This document shows positions 6,557 through 10,441 of a stretch of 10,441 nucleotides of DNA, piece after piece. Source of the stretch: Moraxellaceae bacterium (lineage in GTDB: Bacteria > Pseudomonadota > Gammaproteobacteria > Pseudomonadales > Moraxellaceae); the NCBI GenBank assembly GCA_030684415.1, contig JAUXNL010000598.1, forward strand, positions 1-10,441, written 5' to 3'. The translations under genes and the position numbers were made by a program. The notes below the pieces were generated by a model that did no database searches, had not been told where the DNA came from, and was given only the letters and a program-made list of their open reading frames with translations. How positions within the stretch are numbered: position 1 is the first letter of the stretch; each line of letters opens with the position of its first letter.

Positions 6557-7495
6557 ATGGACGAGTTCGCACTGATACGCCAGTTTTTCACGCAGGGGCC
6601 CACACGGCCCGACGTGAGCGCGGGCATCGGTGACGATGCCGCGCTGTTGCAAGTGCCTGTAGGGCAAGAGCTGGTCGTCACCACCGACACGCTGGTAGCC
6701 GGCCGGCATTTTCCTGACGATGCCGCCGCCTTTGATATCGGCTGGAAAAGCCTGGCGGTGAATCTGTCCGATCTCGCCGCCATGGGCGCCGAGGCACGTT
6801 GGGTGACGCTGGCACTGACATTGCCCACAGCAAACGAAAGCTTTCTGCGCGAATTCGCGCGCGGCTTTTTTGCGCTCGCGGCACAAGAGCAGGTGGCGCT
6901 GGTCGGCGGCGACACCACACGCGGCCCTTTGAGCGTCACCGTCACTGCCATGGGCACCGTGCCTACCGGGCAAGCCTTGCGCCGCGGCGGCGCCGTGGCC
7001 GGTGATGACCTCTGGATTTCCGCCCCCCCCGGCGACGCCGCGCTTGGCCTGCAAATCGCGCTGGGGCAATGGGCTGACGAATTACCGGACAGCCTCGCCA
7101 CCCAAGCGCTGGAACGGCTGCACCGGCCAACACCCCGCCTCGCACTTGGCCTCGCCCTTCGGCCGTTGGCCAGCGCCTGCCTGGATGTCTCCGACGGACT
7201 GGCGCAAGACCTCGGCCACCTGCTCGCCGCCTCCGGCACCGGTGCCGAACTCGATCTCGGCCTGCTGCCGCAAAGCCCGGCGCTGCGCCATATCGACCCC
7301 GCCTTTGCCAGCGTGTTTGCGCTCACCGGCGGCGATGATTACGAGCTACTGTTTACGGCGCCCGCCTCGTCGGCAACGGCAGTACAGGCACTCGGCGCCA
7401 CCCGCATCGGGCGTATCACGGCCATGCCAGGCCTGCGCCTGTTCCGCGACGGCACTGCCGTCGACATGCCCCTTACCGGCTACACCCATTTCTGA
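6557..7495 (+). CDS. thiL: Thiamine-monophosphate kinase
   Basis: ThiL phosphorylates thiamine monophosphate to the active cofactor thiamine pyrophosphate. Family motifs in the 312-residue product are GIGDDAAL (23-30), TTDTLVAGRHF (42-52), DIGWKSLAVNLSDLAAMGA (60-78), LVGGDTTRGP (115-124), LDVSDGLAQDLGHL (209-222) and TGGDDYELLF (257-266). These are the Mg/ATP-binding acidic clusters of the PurM-like fold. The ATG at 6557 begins MDEFALIRQF, as in relatives, but has no clear ribosome binding site. An in-frame TTG at 6533 has GGGA at 6521-6524 with 8 bases between, so translation might start there and add eight residues. An eight-base C run lies at 7023-7030. The next gene starts 9 bases after the stop. 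Confidence 0.96.
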   Translation: MDEFALIRQFFTQGPTRPDVSAGIGDDAALLQVPVGQELVVTTDTLVAGRHFPDDAAAFDIGWKSLAVNLSDLAAMGAEARWVTLALTLPTANESFLREFARGFFALAAQEQVALVGGDTTRGPLSVTVTAMGTVPTGQALRRGGAVAGDDLWISAPPGDAALGLQIALGQWADELPDSLATQALERLHRPTPRLALGLALRPLASACLDVSDGLAQDLGHLLAASGTGAELDLGLLPQSPALRHIDPAFASVFALTGGDDYELLFTAPASSATAVQALGATRIGRITAMPGLRLFRDGTAVDMPLTGYTHF

Positions 7496-7504
7496 GCAAT
7501 ACGC

Positions 7505-7849
7505 ATGGACGCAGAAACGCACGCCGGGCTGATAAAGCGCTACTTCCGAAAGCTGGCGTTCTACAGCGCCTCTACCGCTTTAATTGCCATTTTCTTTGGT
7601 GTCCTTGGCGCCTATTCCTATCGAGACGGCTGGTTTGATTACTCCTACCTGCTGTTATTGGTACCTTACTCCGCACTGGTTGCCCGAAACGACATCAACA
7701 AAGCTCAGCAGGAAAGTGCCGGCGCTACCGAACAAGATCACGTAAGCACTCTGGATGCTGTTGCCAATGGTACGTTCTCGGTAATGCTTGCCGCGGCTGC
7801 CCTGTTCACCCTGATCGCCACCTTGAACCGCTACTGGCTCGCACAATGA
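7505..7849 (+). CDS. Small three-helix membrane protein, unrecognised
   Basis: I do not recognise this 114-residue product. It has a short basic N-terminus (KRYFRK at 14-19) and three hydrophobic segments: about 19-38 (with ALIAIFFGVLGAYSY), about 46-60 (SYLLLLVPYSALVA) and about 89-108 (TFSVMLAAAALFTLIATL). The polar loop between segments two and three holds NDINKAQQESAGATEQDH. The positive charge at the N-terminus suggests that end is cytoplasmic. The gene sits 9 bases after thiL, and its stop overlaps a possible pgpA start (ATGA at 7846-7849), so it is co-transcribed with both. It uses codons such as ATA, CGA and TTA that its neighbours largely avoid and looks less GC-rich than they do. 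The coupled start and stop and a coherent membrane topology argue that it is a real gene. Confidence 0.75.
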   Translation: MDAETHAGLIKRYFRKLAFYSASTALIAIFFGVLGAYSYRDGWFDYSYLLLLVPYSALVARNDINKAQQESAGATEQDHVSTLDAVANGTFSVMLAAAALFTLIATLNRYWLAQ

Positions 7850-8355
7850 GCCAAGACGACCGAGCCCTCATGAACAAACCCGATCTGCGTGACCCTCTGC
7901 AACTGCTGGCCTTCGGCTTTGGCAGCGGCCTTGCGCCCAAGGCCCCGGGCACCTTCGGCTCGCTGGCTGCCGTTGTCCTCTTTCCCTTGCTGGCCCTGCT
8001 GACACCGCTGGCCTATGGCATCGTGGTGCTGGTGGTGTCGGTCGCCGGCATCGCCATCTGCGGGCACGCCGCCAAGGCGCTAGGCGTCCATGATGATGGC
8101 CGCATCGTCTGGGACGAGTTTGCCGGCCAGTGGATTGCACTGGCCCCCTTGGTGCCGGTGGTGAGTTGGGGATGGCGCGACGCCGTCGCGGTCGTCGCCG
8201 CTTTTGCCCTCTTCCGCCTGTTCGACGTTGCGAAACCTGGCCCCATTGGCTATCTGGACAGGACACTGCATGGCGGCCTCGGCATCATTGCGGACGATCT
8301 GGCCGCCGGCGTAGCGGCGGCCCTCTGCCTGTCCGGCCTGCTGTACCTCTTCTGA
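7846..8355 (+). CDS. pgpA: Phosphatidylglycerophosphatase A
   Basis: PgpA is an inner-membrane phosphatase that removes the phosphate from phosphatidylglycerophosphate to yield phosphatidylglycerol. The product is 169 residues. Family blocks are FGSGLAPKAPGTFGSLAAV (25-43), the DDGRIVWDEFAGQWIAL segment (83-99) and FRLFDVAKPGPIGYLDR followed by HGGLGIIADDLAAG (123-155), whose acidic residues bind Mg. Several hydrophobic segments fall between these blocks. The ATG at 7846 overlaps the stop of the small membrane gene; an in-frame ATG at 7870 (MNKPDLRDP) is an equally possible start, since neither has a strong ribosome binding site. The thiL-pgpA pairing is conserved in Proteobacteria, though here interrupted by the extra membrane gene. 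Confidence 0.95.
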   Translation: MSQDDRALMNKPDLRDPLQLLAFGFGSGLAPKAPGTFGSLAAVVLFPLLALLTPLAYGIVVLVVSVAGIAICGHAAKALGVHDDGRIVWDEFAGQWIALAPLVPVVSWGWRDAVAVVAAFALFRLFDVAKPGPIGYLDRTLHGGLGIIADDLAAGVAAALCLSGLLYLF

Positions 8356-8360
8356 CCTGA

Positions 8361-8381
8361 GCATCGCCACTGGCGCGATGC
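8361..8381 (+). other. Hairpin between pgpA and the protease gene
   Basis: GCATCG (8361-8366) pairs with CGATGC (8376-8381), with one more C-G pair inside and a short loop. It fills most of the 39-base gap. No T tract follows, so it would at most be a weak terminator or a processing site. Confidence 0.4.
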
Positions 8382-8394
8382 CACGAGGCGAACC

Positions 8395-9051
8395 ATGAAA
8401 CGCCTGCTCCTGCCCTTGCTGCTACTGGCGCTGTCCGGGCTCCTGCCCGGCGCAGCGCTGGCCAGCCGTAACGACCCGCATGTCACCGTCATCGGCCTGA
8501 TCGGCCAGAAAGCCATCCTGCGCATCGAAGGTCAGCAGCACATGCTCGGCGTAGGCGATTCGGCCGACGGCGTCACCGTCGTCTCCGTCAGCCGCGAAGA
8601 CGCTGTGCTGCGCATCAACGGCCAGAACAAGCGACTGGGCATGGGCATGGACACCGGCGCGATTGGCGCCCGCGTCGGCGGCGGCAGCGTCGAAATCGCG
8701 ATGAACCGCGTCGGCCAGTTCATCACCAACGGCCAGATCAACGGGCGCGTGGTGGAGTTTCTGGTCGACACCGGCGCCAATACTGTCTCCATGACCGCCG
8801 AAGATGCCCGCGTGCTTGGCATCGACTACAAGCTCAATGGCCAGCGCGGCATGAGCACCACTGCGGCCGGACCGGTGGAGGCGTGGTCGGTGACCTTGGC
8901 CTCGGTCAAAATCGGCCCGATCGAGGTGAAGAACGTGCAGGCCACCATCCGCGAAACCCCGCGCATGACACCCATCCTGCTGGGCATGACCTTCCTGGCC
9001 CGCGTCAACCTGCAGCAAGAGCAGAACCGCATGCGCCTGAGCGCGCGCTGA
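8395..9051 (+). CDS. Exported retropepsin-like aspartic protease (clan AA)
   Basis: The 218-residue product starts with a signal peptide (MKRLLLPLLLLALSGLLPGA, cleavage probably near ALA-SRN, 21-24). The C-terminal domain, from about residue 104, is a retropepsin fold. It holds the catalytic Asp125 in FLVDTGANTVSM (123-133), a central region corresponding to the flap (STTAAGP, 154-160) and the second signature ILLGMTFLARVNL (194-206). Such single-copy domains act as homodimers. The N-terminal module, about 29-86, contains two similar strands 30 residues apart, AILRIEGQQHMLGVG and AVLRINGQNKRLGMG, recalling the small beta domains of PilP/GspC-like secretion proteins; that likeness is my inference. 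The ATG has GAGG at 8385-8388. Substrate and role are unknown; an envelope location is likely. The protein fits the TIGR02281-like family. Confidence 0.88.
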   Translation: MKRLLLPLLLLALSGLLPGAALASRNDPHVTVIGLIGQKAILRIEGQQHMLGVGDSADGVTVVSVSREDAVLRINGQNKRLGMGMDTGAIGARVGGGSVEIAMNRVGQFITNGQINGRVVEFLVDTGANTVSMTAEDARVLGIDYKLNGQRGMSTTAAGPVEAWSVTLASVKIGPIEVKNVQATIRETPRMTPILLGMTFLARVNLQQEQNRMRLSAR

Positions 9052-9135
9052 TCCCGTCCTTATAGCCCCTCTCTGTCTTTCGCCCATCCGCAGTATTTCG
9101 CCCACCCCCTGTTCATTCGCCGACACCGCCCGGGC

Positions 9136-9144
9136 TGCTACAAT
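9136..9144 (+). promoter_or_regulatory. Extended -10 promoter for ribA
   Basis: TGCTACAAT combines a near-consensus -10 hexamer (TACAAT, 9139-9144) with the TGn extension. No good -35 is present at 17 bases (TTCGCC at 9116-9121), which is tolerated in extended -10 promoters. Transcription would start near 9151, leaving a leader of about 24 bases for ribA. It supports separate expression of ribA from the upstream genes. Confidence 0.5.
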
Positions 9145-9174
9145 CGCCCACCCCTGACCCCGGGAGTTGTCCCC

Positions 9175-9768
<594 letters not shown>

Positions 9769-9772
9769 GCCC

Positions 9773-9787
9773 CCCACGCTTGCGGGG
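9773..9787 (+). terminator. Weak hairpin after ribA
   Basis: CCC (9773-9775) and CGC (9777-9779) pair with GCG (9782-9784) and GGG (9785-9787), with a bulged A and a TT turn. It starts five bases after the ribA stop. No T tract follows, so termination is only a possibility. Confidence 0.3.
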
Positions 9788-9891
9788 TAGCCGCCGCTCA
9801 TCCGCTCACGCATATTGCTGCCCGATGGCACGGGTGCCGCCCTATCGGCGCACTACACTCGAATGACGAGACGGCTGAGCAAGGGCGCAGT

Positions 9892-10236
9892 ATGACCAGG
9901 CGCAACGGCGACAAACGCGACCACACCCACTTCCGCAGTGATCGCATCACCTGCGAAAACGGTTTTTTCTATTTTGTGACGCGTGAAGGCACACTCGAAG
10001 GCCCTTACCGCAGCCGCCAGCAGGCCGAAGTGGCGGCCGCCGTTTATATCCGTGACCATCTCGACCCCAGCAAATGTGAAAGCCGGCAACACGCACCAGA
10101 TGGCCACATTTCGCGCCTGCACCGGCACCGCCTGGATTTACCCACCAAGACCGAGCTTGATCAGATCGATGATTTTCCGGTGCTGGATATGGACGCTTTG
10201 ATTGCGCAGGGCGATACGCCGGAGCAGCCCGGCTGA
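9892..10236 (+). CDS. Small DUF6316-like protein of unknown function
   Basis: The 114-residue product has a compact N-terminal core, about 14-53, reading FRSDRITCENGFFYFVTREG then GPYRSRQQAEVAAAVYI. The pattern (R-S-D-R, an aromatic strand, T-R-E-G, G-P-[FY], then an Ala-rich helix ending in Y-I) matches what I know of DUF6316 proteins. The C-terminal half is His- and Arg-rich (RLHRHRLDL) and then acidic (DQIDDFPVLDMDALIAQGD). No signal peptide, membrane segment or catalytic motif is seen, so it is probably cytoplasmic. The ATG has AAGGG at 9881-9885. It is 123 bases after ribA and may have its own promoter (TACACT at 9854-9859 is a candidate -10). The family call rests on memory of the motif. 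Confidence 0.75.
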   Translation: MTRRNGDKRDHTHFRSDRITCENGFFYFVTREGTLEGPYRSRQQAEVAAAVYIRDHLDPSKCESRQHAPDGHISRLHRHRLDLPTKTELDQIDDFPVLDMDALIAQGDTPEQPG

Positions 10237-10441
10237 TGACGGAAAAAGGCAACCAAGAAGGCTGCCAAAATTCGCACACCGGGAAGTAGAAGCTGCTACT
10301 CGAGAACGACAGAGTCAGATCGTTCTGGCATCGACACTCTCGACCCATGAAGTCACCCGCTCTGTACAGCTACAAAGTTAGGCTGGAGCACCCAGCGCCT
10401 CTAGGCTGCCGCGCAGCAGGCATTTCTACAACACCCTTAGA
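10237..10441. other. Right-end non-coding stretch with short palindromes
   Basis: No credible coding frame continues here. The stretch holds AGAACGA (10303-10309) paired with TCGTTCT (10320-10326), and a near-palindrome at 10285-10300 (AGTAG ... CTACT around AGCT). It looks less GC-rich than the coding region to its left. It may be an intergenic region whose next gene lies beyond the window. Confidence 0.4.

Noticed and set aside
10377..10441. Possible integron attC site (GTTAGGC near the right end)
   Set aside because: A single GTTRRRY-like string is present at about 10377, but no matching RYYYAAC partner lies at a suitable distance on either strand, and there is no cassette or integrase.

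Overview
The window is a plus-strand stretch of a proteobacterial chromosome, GC-rich and densely packed, with no mobile element, phage gene, CRISPR array, tRNA or rRNA that I can see. Its core is the conserved block nrdR-ribD-ribE-ribBA-ribH-nusB-thiL-pgpA, preceded by the 3' part of glyA and followed by a stand-alone ribA. The order nrdR-rib genes-nusB-thiL-pgpA-ribA resembles Pseudomonas-type Gammaproteobacteria. Having glyA directly upstream of nrdR also fits Xanthomonadales and Betaproteobacteria. I favour Gammaproteobacteria but cannot separate these from one window.

Layout: 1-1080 is the C-terminal part of glyA (serine hydroxymethyltransferase). 1081-1252 is a gap with a REP-like paired-hairpin element. 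1253-2827 holds nrdR and ribD, 3 bases apart. 2874-5169 is a tightly joined run of ribE, a secreted DUF2059 protein and a RibBX-type ribBA, with start/stop overlaps or near-overlaps. 5170-5298 is a second copy of the REP-like element. 5299-6329 holds ribH and nusB, separated by two hairpins. 6330-6556 is a repeat-bearing gap. 6557-8355 holds thiL, an unrecognised small membrane protein and pgpA. 8395-9051 encodes an exported retropepsin-like aspartic protease. 9175-9768 is ribA behind a likely promoter. 9892-10236 encodes a small DUF6316-like protein. 10237-10441 has no recognisable gene.

How it works together: RibA opens GTP, RibD deaminates and reduces the product, the RibB domain makes dihydroxybutanone phosphate from ribulose-5-phosphate, RibH forms lumazine and RibE forms riboflavin. 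All the dedicated riboflavin enzymes are present except the intermediate phosphatase; the flavokinase RibF is not in the window. The ribBA product keeps a good DHBP synthase domain, but its GTP cyclohydrolase II-like half has no cysteine and lacks the zinc and catalytic motifs. The separate ribA at the far end of the cluster therefore probably supplies that activity.

Most of the window is ordinary housekeeping DNA. The parts that deserve attention are the non-canonical passengers (DUF2059 protein inside the rib operon, membrane ORF between thiL and pgpA, retropepsin between pgpA and ribA), the degenerate RibBA half, and a set of palindromes that sit in almost every gap between genes.
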